NCBI GenBank assembly: GCA_001781025.1
Contig: MFJZ01000032.1
Coordinates: forward strand, 15,213-39,516
Source of the DNA: Candidatus Gottesmanbacteria bacterium RIFCSPLOWO2_01_FULL_49_10
GTDB taxonomy: Bacteria > Patescibacteriota > Microgenomatia > UBA10105 > UBA927
DNA: 24,304 nucleotides
Direction of reading: 5' to 3'
Shown: positions 14,579 to 21,853 of the stretch, in pieces
Layout of the letters: every line of letters begins with the position of its first letter
Position numbering within the stretch: the stretch's first letter is position 1
Position numbers and translations under genes: made by a program
The notes under the pieces: model-generated
What the model was told of the DNA's origin: nothing
The model's database searches: none
What the model saw: the letters and a program-made list of their open reading frames with translations, nothing else

Positions 14579-15475
14579 TCAGAACCTGAGGTAACGGCTC
14601 ACCGCAACAAAACTCCCGATTGTCCCCAAGAGAAATCCTGTCGCTGCCAAGCCGCCGACAAATCCCAGGGTCGCCATAAGAAACGGCACTCCGGTGGGAT
14701 TTCCCAAAAGTATCCCTATGGCGGGAATGACTCCCAAAAACGTAAGGAGCATAGGATACATCCAGAGAATGACCCCACCAATTAGAATAGATGCGACACA
14801 TGCGCTCATCACGCCATAAAGTCCTCCTTCAAGAAGAAACGGGGCGCGGATATACCAAGGGGATGCGCCGACCAGGGTAAGTATCTCTACTTCCTGCTTC
14901 TTAAGGGCTATCTTCATACCGATAATTGTCGTCACAATGAGGATAGAGTCGAGAGCCAGAAGTCCCGCAAGTGACCCTCCGACGAGCCGGATCGCATTCG
15001 TCCAGGATATAAGTGTATCGACCACGTCTTTTTGGTAGACGACCTCCTCGACTCCTTGCGCCTGTTTTATGATGGGCTCAAGATCGCCTAAATACTTGGG
15101 GTCAGTCGCAGAAACCTCAAGAGATGCCGGAAGTATATCTGCAGTAACCATCTCGAGAAGCAGCGGGTCGTGCTTATTTTGTTCGCGATAGATGCCAAGC
15201 GCTTCGTCTTTTGAGACATATTTAAGGGAAGTAATCTTTCCTGTAGCCTCTAGGATCGTTTTTAATTTCGTTACCTCGCTCTCATCCACCTTATCGGTAA
15301 AAAATACCGTTATTTGCGGTTTACTTTCAAAATATTGAAGGATAAAGTATGAAGCGCTGCTCGCCAAGAAGAAAATTCCGGTCAAGAGAAGCGTCAGGAA
15401 CATGGTGAGGATTGCCGCCATAGCCTGATAGGGCGACCGGCGCATGTGTTTCCAGGCAGTAGAGAGTGATTTCAT
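14579..15475 (-). CDS. ftsX: Cell division protein FtsX (ABC permease-like)
   Basis: 298 aa, usual length. FtsX is the membrane half of FtsEX, which passes ATPase-driven changes to a periplasmic hydrolase. The N-terminus MKSLSTAWKHMRRSPYQ and first helix (about 17-41) match the family. An extracellular domain follows (about 45-165), beginning ITVFFTDKVDESEV and containing KYVSKDEAL and LPASLEV, motifs typical of FtsX. Three more helices lie at about 168-190, 215-250 and 265-292, with the conserved ALKKQEVEILTLVGASPWYIRAPFLLEGGLYG segment between helices 2 and 3. It starts 13 bases after ftsE stops. The neighbouring coiled-coil M23 protein is the obvious partner for the extracellular domain. 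Confidence 0.96.
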   Translation of the reverse strand: MKSLSTAWKHMRRSPYQAMAAILTMFLTLLLTGIFFLASSASYFILQYFESKPQITVFFTDKVDESEVTKLKTILEATGKITSLKYVSKDEALGIYREQNKHDPLLLEMVTADILPASLEVSATDPKYLGDLEPIIKQAQGVEEVVYQKDVVDTLISWTNAIRLVGGSLAGLLALDSILIVTTIIGMKIALKKQEVEILTLVGASPWYIRAPFLLEGGLYGVMSACVASILIGGVILWMYPMLLTFLGVIPAIGILLGNPTGVPFLMATLGFVGGLAATGFLLGTIGSFVAVSRYLRF

Positions 15476-15488
15476 AAACAGATGTATA

Positions 15489-16205
15489 TTACGCTTCCGA
15501 TTTATGACGGGCAGCGGCCGTTTTGTGTGTGGTATGATAGCGTCCTTTTGCCTCGTCGCTCACCATTGACCCGCGATCAAGCGCGATTGTTCGTTTTTTG
15601 AGATCATTGACGATGCCCGCATTGTGGGTTGCCATAATAACGGTAGTTCCAAGGCTGTTGACCTGCTGGAGTATTTCTAAAATTTCCCACGCGGTATCTG
15701 GATCTAGATTGCCCGTCGGTTCGTCCGCCAAAATGACACTTGGCCCGCCCACGATGGTTCTTGCGATACTCGTCCGTTGAAGCTCTCCGGCAGACATCTG
15801 TTGCGGAAACAGGTGTCTCTTTTCTCCAAGTTTAACAAGCGTTAAAACGCGCATCACGTCCCGTTCTATCTCTGAGTCATTTTTTCCACGAATCTCAAGA
15901 CCTAGTGCTACGTTTTCAAATACTGTTCGGTCGCTTAGGAGTTTAAAATCCTGAAATACCGTTCCGACTTTTCTGCGAAGTAAATAGACGCTTGATCTGG
16001 GAAGCGTGCCCAGATTCCAACTGTCGATACAGATGGTTCCCCGTGAAGGCGCTATATCTCGTATCAGAAGCCGAAGAAACGTGGTTTTTCCGGCACCGGA
16101 TGGGCCGATGAGAAACACAAATTCTCCGTCTTGTATATCTACGGATACATCATGAAGGGCGCGAATTTGCCCGTACGCTTTTGTGACATGTTCGAAGCGG
16201 ATCAT
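15489..16205 (-). CDS. ftsE: Cell division ATP-binding protein FtsE
   Basis: 238 aa from the ATG at 16205, which overlaps the preceding stop as ATGA; a longer frame to 16277 lies in the upstream gene. It is the cytoplasmic ATPase of FtsEX. Walker A is GPSGAGKTT (34-42), the Q-loop is in VFQDFKLL (83-90), the ABC signature reads MSAGELQR (137-144), Walker B with the catalytic Glu is VILADEPTGNLDP (158-169) and the switch His is in ATHN (192-195). The signature has Ala where FtsE usually has Gly (LSGGE), a mild departure. The C-terminal tail from about 218 is basic and probably flexible. FtsE and FtsX are adjacent as in most bacteria. Confidence 0.96.
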   Translation of the reverse strand: MIRFEHVTKAYGQIRALHDVSVDIQDGEFVFLIGPSGAGKTTFLRLLIRDIAPSRGTICIDSWNLGTLPRSSVYLLRRKVGTVFQDFKLLSDRTVFENVALGLEIRGKNDSEIERDVMRVLTLVKLGEKRHLFPQQMSAGELQRTSIARTIVGGPSVILADEPTGNLDPDTAWEILEILQQVNSLGTTVIMATHNAGIVNDLKKRTIALDRGSMVSDEAKGRYHTTHKTAAARHKSEA

Positions 16206-16729
16206 TCCTGTAGAAGTTCGATTTTCCCGACATCCATAAGCCACGGCGCTTTCCTTGCTGCAATAGTCTGTCCCCACACCTTTACTTTTTTCCCGATATA
16301 AGAATCCAGATCAACGACAGATGAAATAAGATATGCAGTTTGCGAAGGACCGCCTTCACGGACAAGCTTATGCGTGCCTTCTCCGTCTATGCCACCCGTC
16401 TCAAGCGTGCCATCCGCTGAATCCTTAAACGTTTGTGTGTCGCTTATGCCTTCGGCGGTTTGTGTTTTTATCGCGGCCGGCTTGGTACTTCCCGGCACGA
16501 GGGTCTTCCCGCTTGATCCACCGGCCAAAAAATATCCTGTCCCAACACCAAAAACGATAAGGAGTATGTAGACGATCAAAAATATGGGTGTATTTTTCTC
16601 GGACCCAGAACCCAATCCACCGATCGGCTTTACCATGCCCGGGCCCGATAGACCAGAATGAACGGATTTTTGCTCCTGCCCATGGGAAGGTGGCAAAGAA
16701 GAAGCTGCACGGCTAGCACCTTGAGTCAT
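16202..16729 (-). CDS. Single-pass membrane protein of unknown function, with possible small C-terminal beta domain
   Basis: 175 aa. The N-terminal 45 residues are polar, Ser/Gly-rich and probably cytoplasmic. One membrane helix lies at about 48-69 (IFLIVYILLIVFGVGTGYFLAGG), followed by a low-complexity stretch to about 115. The C-terminal part, TAYLISSVVDLDSYIGKKVKVWGQT and then APWLMDVGKIELL, resembles the strand pattern of small OB-fold domains (DLDxYIGKxVxVxG). This is a resemblance only, and no function follows from it. It sits between prfB (19 bases away) and ftsE (ATGA overlap), so it is co-translated with ftsE and may be an accessory of the FtsEX complex. Confidence 0.8.
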   Translation of the reverse strand: MTQGASRAASSLPPSHGQEQKSVHSGLSGPGMVKPIGGLGSGSEKNTPIFLIVYILLIVFGVGTGYFLAGGSSGKTLVPGSTKPAAIKTQTAEGISDTQTFKDSADGTLETGGIDGEGTHKLVREGGPSQTAYLISSVVDLDSYIGKKVKVWGQTIAARKAPWLMDVGKIELLQE

Positions 16730-16748
16730 ATACGTCTATTATCAAGAC

Positions 16749-17759
16749 TTACTTCGCACTTTTCAAGTATGCAATGATAAAGTCCTCAATGTCCCCATCC
16801 AGAACCCGATCCGTATCGCTTGTTTCGTGCTGGGTCCGCAAATCCTTCACCATATGATACGGGTGGATGACGTAGGAACGAATCTGATTTCCCCACCCGG
16901 GTGTTTTATACGCACCCTTGAGCCTTGTTTCTTCAATTTTTCGTTTCTCTTGGGCCCCCGCCCAGAGTTTTGCCCTCAGGAGCTTCATCGCATATTCACG
17001 ATTCTGCCCCTGATACCGCTCGCTTTGACATGTGACCACGATTCCCGTGGGTTTATGGCGAAGTCGAACCGCCGTTGATACTTTATTGACGTTTTGGCCG
17101 CCTTTCCCTCCGCTCCTAAAAAAATCCCATTCTAATTCTTCATCCTTCACCTGAATTTCCGCATCTTCTTCTATGACCGGCATCACTTCGACCATGGCAA
17201 ATGACGTCTGACGGAGATTGTCTGCGTTAAATGGTGATTGGCGAACCAGCCGATGAACACCCACCTCGGCTTTCATATACCCGTATGCGTATGGACCACT
17301 GACCACGATCGTAACGCTTTTCGTTCCTGCTTCTTCACCGGGAGTATGATCTATCTCTTCCGCCGACCAGCCCTTTCGTTCAAAAAAACGGCTGTACATT
17401 CGGTACAACATAGACGTCCAATCCATAGCCTCTGTCCCCCCCTGTCCGGCATGGAGACCCACTATTGCACTGCCGCGATCGTACGGCCCGGAAAAGTAGA
17501 GCGTATATTCGAGTGCATCTAACTTCCTGACGAGCTCCTGAGTGTTTCCTTCGGCCAAAAGCGCCTCGAGCGATTCTGCCTCCGTTACTTCTTTTTGCAC
17601 AACGGAGAGCTCCTTCATTTTATTGGCGGCCGTCACGTGATCCTTCCAAAAATCATGCTTGGCGCTTTCCACTTCAAGCGTCCGTATTGTCTGACGCTTC
17701 TCATCGATATCAAGCTTATGAAGGACGTCTTTGACGCGGGAGGTCAGTTCTTCATCCAT
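16749..17759 (-). CDS. prfB: Peptide chain release factor 2
   Basis: 336 aa. RF2 recognises UGA and UAA stops and triggers peptide release. The codon-recognition tripeptide SPF is at 175-177 (LVRQSPFNADN) and the catalytic GGQ at 220-222 (GGKGGQNVNKV). GLHAGQGGTEAMDW and the C-terminal GWGNQIRSYV are also family features. E. coli RF2 has 365 aa; this protein starts about ten residues before the place of the E. coli frameshift (YLDYDAK, here KLDIDEK). There the codons are CTT GAT in one frame, with no UGA, so the autoregulatory +1 frameshift is absent. An extended -10 box seven bases before the ATG supports this short start. It heads the run that continues into the ftsEX genes. Confidence 0.96.
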   Translation of the reverse strand: MDEELTSRVKDVLHKLDIDEKRQTIRTLEVESAKHDFWKDHVTAANKMKELSVVQKEVTEAESLEALLAEGNTQELVRKLDALEYTLYFSGPYDRGSAIVGLHAGQGGTEAMDWTSMLYRMYSRFFERKGWSAEEIDHTPGEEAGTKSVTIVVSGPYAYGYMKAEVGVHRLVRQSPFNADNLRQTSFAMVEVMPVIEEDAEIQVKDEELEWDFFRSGGKGGQNVNKVSTAVRLRHKPTGIVVTCQSERYQGQNREYAMKLLRAKLWAGAQEKRKIEETRLKGAYKTPGWGNQIRSYVIHPYHMVKDLRTQHETSDTDRVLDGDIEDFIIAYLKSAK

Positions 17760-17766
17760 GGGCGAT

Positions 17767-17775
17767 ATTGTATCA
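17767..17775 (-). promoter_or_regulatory. Predicted extended -10 promoter of the prfB-ftsEX operon
   Basis: The minus strand reads TGATACAAT followed by seven bases and the prfB ATG. TG-n-TACAAT is an extended -10 with five of six matches in the hexamer; no convincing -35 is present, as is common with extended -10 promoters. The transcript is expected to start within one or two bases of the ATG. Confidence 0.5.
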
Positions 17776-17814
17776 CGGAAGAATCGGGATACACCAGTAA
17801 ACGCCCCAGAAGTA

Positions 17815-19053
17815 TTATTTGCGAAATACGAGTTGCCAAAACATGCCGGTTGATCCTAAAACCATCGTTACCACCGTAATCCACCCAAACACATTGTCAA
17901 ACCAACGGTTGACGAATCGACCCATAATTTTTTGGTCATTACACATGAGGATAATAAGAACGACCAATATCGGCCCAAGTATCCCATTTAATACCTGGGA
18001 GTATAAAAGTGCTATCATGGGCGGGACGCCGCTTATGGCTACAAGAACACCAAAAACCATTGTTGCGCTTATGACTGCATAGAACCCGCGGGCACGGCTG
18101 ACGGCATCAGACAGGCTTTCGCGCCAACCAAATGTTTCTGCCACGGCATACGCCGTTGACGTGGCCAATACAGGAATCGCCATAAGTCCTGCGCCTATAA
18201 TGCCGAATGCAAATACATATTTAGACAGCGGCCCGGCGATTGGCTCAAGTCCGCGGGCCGCATCTGCTGCAGTCACAATACCTTTTGCTCCTCCGGCGTG
18301 TATGACTGCTGCGGTTGAAATCATGATAAACAGAGAAATCACGTTGCTGTAAATAAACCCTGGCGCGACACGGGCGTCTTCTCTTTTTGCTTCAAGGGTA
18401 AGCTCTTGGGTTTTTTGGTGTTCCTCGACTCCTTGCCGAGCCTGCCAGAAAAAAAGGAATGGCGTTATGGTCGTACCCAGAAGCCCTGTTGCAGCGACAA
18501 AGTATTCAAGCGTAAACGAAGTCGTGGGGTGAACAATAGATACCAAGACCTTCCCCCAATCAGGCTTTGCGAGAATGCCCGAAACGATATAGGCAAAAAA
18601 GACGAACGAAAGACCAAAAAGATAGCGTTCAATAATTTTAAAATTCTTAAATACGATGACATACCATAAACGTACGGAAAGCGGGAGCACCCACCACATA
18701 AACGATGTCTTCGTCACGAGTCCAAACGCATCAGCCATCCCGGCTATATCAGCCCCGAGTGTTGCCGTATTAGTAATAATAAGAACAACGGATGCCAGAA
18801 TCGCAATAGCGGGCGCGTAGTGCTCGCGGATAATCATCATGAGTCCCTTCTTTTTTACATCACCCAAGCGCCCACACATCGCCTGCACTGAGATAAGCAT
18901 CGGCGTTGAAAGGATGAGTAACCAGAGCTGGTTGTAGCCAAACTGAGCTCCGGAAATGGAATACGTGGCGATCCCTGAAGGATCATTATCAGCTCCGCCT
19001 GAGATAATGCCGGGAATCCATTTCTTGATAATTCGACGCCAACGAACAACCAT
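17815..19053 (-). CDS. Nramp-family divalent metal transporter with variant binding motifs
   Basis: 412 aa, about eleven membrane helices, Nramp fold by overall pattern: IPGIISGGADNDPSG in helix 1, LGADIAGMADAFGL in helix 3 and ATGLLGTTITPFLFFWQARQG in helix 6. Classical Nramp proteins bind Mn2+/Fe2+ with DPGN in helix 1 and a Met in helix 6 (MPH). Here helix 1 reads DPSG (24-27), keeping the Asp but losing the Asn, and helix 6 reads TPF (197-199) without the Met. Loss of the soft Met ligand has been linked in Nramp-related proteins to Mg2+ rather than transition-metal transport, so substrate is open. It follows the small anchored protein by 24 bases and ends 55 bases before the prfB start. 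Confidence 0.88.
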   Translation of the reverse strand: MVVRWRRIIKKWIPGIISGGADNDPSGIATYSISGAQFGYNQLWLLILSTPMLISVQAMCGRLGDVKKKGLMMIIREHYAPAIAILASVVLIITNTATLGADIAGMADAFGLVTKTSFMWWVLPLSVRLWYVIVFKNFKIIERYLFGLSFVFFAYIVSGILAKPDWGKVLVSIVHPTTSFTLEYFVAATGLLGTTITPFLFFWQARQGVEEHQKTQELTLEAKREDARVAPGFIYSNVISLFIMISTAAVIHAGGAKGIVTAADAARGLEPIAGPLSKYVFAFGIIGAGLMAIPVLATSTAYAVAETFGWRESLSDAVSRARGFYAVISATMVFGVLVAISGVPPMIALLYSQVLNGILGPILVVLIILMCNDQKIMGRFVNRWFDNVFGWITVVTMVLGSTGMFWQLVFRK

Positions 19054-19077
19054 AGCGCAGCGTGTTATCTTATAGAA

Positions 19078-19443
19078 CTACTGCTTACAAATATTCTCCT
19101 GCACACGAAGTTTTTCTTTATCCGGAAGTCCTTGAAATTGCTTGATGAGCTGTGTCCCTATCTGGGATGCGACCATGTTTTTTGCCTGCTCTTCTACTGA
19201 ATCGACCACTGCCCCTGCCACAGAGGCCGCCGTTACCGATAGATCGATGGGCTTGGTTAGTTCGTCAATACCAAGGGTTTGTGAGAATTGTTTCCCGAGC
19301 GATGTATCCTTCACATGCTCATAGACATAGGTCAGCGGTTGCGGCCGCGGACGGGACGTGACTTTGGGCCAGATCATGCTCCCAAAAGCGGCAGTGCTCC
19401 CAGCAACGATAAAGGCCAACGCGTATGAGATGACCGTACGCAT
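19078..19443 (-). CDS. Small membrane-anchored or secreted protein of unknown function
   Basis: 121 aa from the ATG at 19443, preferred over the ATG at 19458 because GAGAGA lies about seven bases upstream and because the -10 box TATACT at 19466-19461 would place the transcript start between the two. The N-terminus (MRTVISYALAFIVAGSTAAFGSMIW) is a signal anchor or signal peptide. The rest is predicted mostly helical and outside the membrane, with PRPQPLTYVYEHVKD and a C-terminal helix-rich part (VVDSVEEQAKNMVASQIGTQLIKQFQ). There is a single Cys near the end and no motif that I recognise. It precedes the Nramp-like gene by 24 bases and is divergent from ruvC. Confidence 0.75.
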   Translation of the reverse strand: MRTVISYALAFIVAGSTAAFGSMIWPKVTSRPRPQPLTYVYEHVKDTSLGKQFSQTLGIDELTKPIDLSVTAASVAGAVVDSVEEQAKNMVASQIGTQLIKQFQGLPDKEKLRVQENICKQ

Positions 19444-19460
19444 ATGTATCTCTCTCATTT

Positions 19461-19466
19461 AGTATA
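19461..19466 (-). promoter_or_regulatory. Predicted -10 box for the small protein-Nramp pair
   Basis: TATACT on the minus strand in the 109-base divergent gap, with no strong -35 (TTTCCC at 17 bases). The expected start near 19454 gives an 11-base leader containing GAGAGA before the ATG at 19443. Confidence 0.4.
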
Positions 19467-19514
19467 CGAGGTTTCATCGACTAGGGAAAGGATACAGCAG
19501 AAAAAATCATTCGC

Positions 19515-19543
19515 TAGAAAATCATGATGTGTCGTGCTACACT
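19515..19543 (+). promoter_or_regulatory. Predicted promoter of ruvCAB
   Basis: TAGAAA (19515-19520), a 17-base spacer and TACACT (19538-19543), with TG one base before the -10 (TGCTACACT). Nine bases separate the -10 from the ATG at 19553, so the leader would be about three bases. No Shine-Dalgarno is visible. Confidence 0.4.
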
Positions 19544-19552
19544 CTCCTAGCG

Positions 19553-20041
19553 ATGACTATCATGGGTATTGATCCGGGATTTGCACGGGTTGGTTGGGCG
19601 ATTATATATGAACTCAAAAGCAAACTTACGCCGATAGCGTACGGCTGCATTGAAACAGATAAGACCCTCCCGACCGACCAAAGACTTCTTGTGGTATTTA
19701 CGAGACTTACGGCGCTCATCACAACATATTCACCGGATTGTGTTGCTATCGAAGCGCTATTTTTTGCAACCAACGCAAAAACTGCAATGGCGGTAGGCGA
19801 GGCTCGTGGCGTCATACTCCTTGCCGCCGCAAAGAAAAAACTACCCGTGGTATCATATACACCACTTACGGTAAAACGTACCATTACCGGTGACGGCAAA
19901 GCAGACAAGGGTCAAGTAGAGCTTATGGTAAAACGCACACTTTACCTCAAGCACATACCCAAACCAGATGACGCTGCCGATGCACTCGCTATCGCCATGA
20001 CGCACGCGTATTCATATAAATTGCAGAGGATGACGGCATGA
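19553..20041 (+). CDS. ruvC: Holliday junction resolvase RuvC
   Basis: 162 aa from the ATG at 19553. A GTG at 19529 would add eight unrelated residues and would lie upstream of the predicted transcript start; the ATG at 19562 is also possible. RuvC is a dimeric Mg2+ endonuclease that cuts four-way junctions. The four acidic residues are in place: D7 in GIDPGFARVGWA, E67 in VAIEALFF, and D140 and D143 in KPDDAADALAIA. FFATNAKTAMAVGEARG and SYTPLTVKRTITGDGKADKGQV are conserved DNA-binding segments. It overlaps ruvA by ATGA. It is the first gene of the only multi-gene plus-strand operon in the window. Confidence 0.96.
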   Translation: MTIMGIDPGFARVGWAIIYELKSKLTPIAYGCIETDKTLPTDQRLLVVFTRLTALITTYSPDCVAIEALFFATNAKTAMAVGEARGVILLAAAKKKLPVVSYTPLTVKRTITGDGKADKGQVELMVKRTLYLKHIPKPDDAADALAIAMTHAYSYKLQRMTA

Positions 20042-20616
20042 TCGCACTCTTAGTGGGAACAGTCAGAATCCAACCAAAAAACCCGATTGTCGTTATGGTC
20101 GGGGGTGTGGGCTATGCCGTACACGTCCCGGAAGGAGTACGCAGCCGACTGCCGCCCGATAGTGTGTGCACGCTTCACATTCACACGCACATGACGGACA
20201 ACGCATTGGAGCTGTATGGTTTTTTGACAAAAGAAGAGCTTGGGCTTTTTGAACTATTGTTGACTGTTTCAGGCATTGGCCCAAAAACCGCACTCGCGAT
20301 CTCGGACCGGGGAGCAAATAGTGTCGAGAAAGCCATTGTCGATAGCGACGTTGACTTTTTCACAATGATCCCTCGATTGGGAAAAAAGAATGCACAAAAA
20401 ATTATTATTGAACTCAAGACAAAACTCGGGGGCATCAATGACCTCGATCTTCGCGGTGACACAGACGGAATGACAAAACAAATTCTGGAGGCGCTCATGG
20501 CGATGGGATTTAACAGAAATGAAGTGGTCGATGCCATAAAAAAACTTTCGAAAGATGCTCTCACGATAGAAGATAAAATTCGTCACGCGCTGAAGCTTCT
20601 GGCCAAATCAAAATGA
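20038..20616 (+). CDS. ruvA: Holliday junction helicase subunit RuvA
   Basis: 192 aa. RuvA tetramers hold the four-way junction and recruit RuvB. The N-terminal OB domain starts MIALLVGTVRIQ with VGGVGYAVHVP, and FGLT-like GFLTKEELGLFELLLTVSGIGPKTALAIS carries the first helix-hairpin-helix. The second hairpin is FFTMIPRLGKKNAQKIIIELK. The C-terminal domain that binds RuvB follows a short linker (EALMAMGFNRNEVVDAIKKL). Length and order are standard. ATGA junctions join it to ruvC upstream and ruvB downstream, so the three proteins are likely made in a coupled way. Confidence 0.96.
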   Translation: MIALLVGTVRIQPKNPIVVMVGGVGYAVHVPEGVRSRLPPDSVCTLHIHTHMTDNALELYGFLTKEELGLFELLLTVSGIGPKTALAISDRGANSVEKAIVDSDVDFFTMIPRLGKKNAQKIIIELKTKLGGINDLDLRGDTDGMTKQILEALMAMGFNRNEVVDAIKKLSKDALTIEDKIRHALKLLAKSK

Positions 20617-21653
20617 AATCCTCAAAACGAGAGACAAAAAATACCACCATACCCGAACCCACCACCATAGAAGAAGAGAGGATTCTGACTTCTCTTCGCG
20701 CGGGTTCATGGCATGAATTTCATGGTCAGAAATCCGTAAAAGAAAACCTTCGAATTGCAATCGCCGCCGCAAAAAAACGAAAGGAACCTATTGAGCATAT
20801 TCTTCTCTATGGCCCACCGGGACTAGGCAAAACCACACTCGCGCACCTTATTGGCCAAGAAATGGGGGTCAACGTCCGGGTGACCTCTGGCCCCGCCATT
20901 GAACGGGCGGGGGACTTGGCATCAATCCTCACCAATCTTGAACCCCATGACATTTTGTTTATCGATGAGATTCACCGGCTCAATAAAGTCGTTGAGGAAA
21001 CCATCTATCCCGCGATGGAGGACTTTGCTCTGGATATCGTCATAGGAAAGGGCCCGTCTGCCAGGACGCTGCGTTTGGATCTGCCTCCGTTTACTGTGGT
21101 CGGCGCGACCACAAGGGTTGGCCTTCTTTCGGCGCCGTTACGGGATCGCTTTGGTGTCGTGATACGGCTTTCCTTTTACTCGTGGCAGGAATTGGAAAGA
21201 ATTATCGAACAAGCCGCAAAAAAACTTGGTGTCGTCCTCGATGCGCGCGCGCAGAGAGAGCTGTCCAAGCGCAGCCGCGGAACGCCCAGGATAGCACTCC
21301 GCCTCCTTAAACGCGCTCGTGACGTCGCCCAGGTAGAGGGTATAGGTGAGGTAACTCCCGAAATACTCGCCCGTTCACTATCACTTCTTGAGATTGATGC
21401 TGTAGGATTAGACTCCTCCGACAGGAGGCTCCTTGTCACCATTATCGACAAGTTTGCCGGTGGACCGGTGGGTATCGAAACGCTCGCCGCGTCTCTCTCG
21501 GAAGACATTGGTACCGTTGAGGAGGTTCTCGAGCCCTACATCATGCAGATAGGATTTCTCAAACGCACACCGCGGGGCAGGGTGGTCACTATTGAAGGAT
21601 TTAAACACCTGGGAAAGACAATCCCCAAGCATCTCCAGGAGCAGCTCTTCTGA
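20613..21653 (+). CDS. ruvB: Holliday junction branch-migration ATPase RuvB
   Basis: 346 aa, full length. RuvB is the AAA+ motor that drives branch migration. Walker A is GPPGLGKTT (67-75), Walker B is ILFIDEIHRLN (114-124), sensor 1 is in VVGATTRVG, and APLRDRFG contains the conserved arginines. RGTPRIALRLLKRARD is the sensor 2 region, and the C-terminal winged helix includes GGPVGIETLAASLSEDIGTVEEVLEPYIMQIGFLKRTPRGR, a strong family signature. The start overlaps the ruvA stop as ATGA. The first 25 residues are a charged, poorly conserved extension. No intrinsic terminator with a T-tract is seen after the gene. Confidence 0.97.
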   Translation: MKSSKRETKNTTIPEPTTIEEERILTSLRAGSWHEFHGQKSVKENLRIAIAAAKKRKEPIEHILLYGPPGLGKTTLAHLIGQEMGVNVRVTSGPAIERAGDLASILTNLEPHDILFIDEIHRLNKVVEETIYPAMEDFALDIVIGKGPSARTLRLDLPPFTVVGATTRVGLLSAPLRDRFGVVIRLSFYSWQELERIIEQAAKKLGVVLDARAQRELSKRSRGTPRIALRLLKRARDVAQVEGIGEVTPEILARSLSLLEIDAVGLDSSDRRLLVTIIDKFAGGPVGIETLAASLSEDIGTVEEVLEPYIMQIGFLKRTPRGRVVTIEGFKHLGKTIPKHLQEQLF

Positions 21654-21819
21654 ACCATGAGATGAGGTAACTCCATAGCGCGGCACGGCATGCGGATTTG
21701 AGCACCGTCATATCCTCTTTAGGATATTGAGGATGGATAGAAAGAGCATGGATCTGACGGATGCGCAAAAGACGTGTGCCGTGCACAGCGCTCATTAATA
21801 CGAGGATTGTGGAATACAT
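21601..21819 (-). CDS. Possible small membrane protein (doubtful)
   Basis: The 200-base gap between convergent ruvB and the thioredoxin-like gene contains a minus-strand frame of 72 aa from the ATG at 21819 (a TTG at 21834 adds five residues). A hydrophobic start (MYSTILVLMSAVHG) is followed by a basic stretch (RLLRIRQIH) and a second moderately hydrophobic part (ALWSYLISWF). It lies 34 bases after the thioredoxin-like gene in the same direction and could be its operon partner. Against it: no ribosome site, and its last 53 bases overlap the ruvB end antisense. If it is not a gene, the gap holds only a 7-bp hairpin (21710-21727) without T-tract. Confidence 0.35.
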   Translation of the reverse strand: MYSTILVLMSAVHGTRLLRIRQIHALSIHPQYPKEDMTVLKSACRAALWSYLISWFRRAAPGDAWGLSFPGV

Positions 21820-21853
21820 TAAGAAGAAGAGCAAGGCGCACTCGTACGTTGAT

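Noticed and set aside
16749..17759. UGA recoding to glycine (SR1/Gracilibacteria code)
   Set aside because: RF2 is present and TGA ends many genes here (for example rmlB, tsaC, cupin) at natural C-termini.
21710..21727. ATATCCT-CTTT-AGGATAT hairpin as ruvB terminator
   Set aside because: The 7-bp AT-rich stem is followed by TGAGGATGG, not by T residues.
21683..21784. Long-range inverted repeat GCACGGCA / TGCCGTGC
   Set aside because: Only 8 bp with an 86-base interval, expected by chance at this length.
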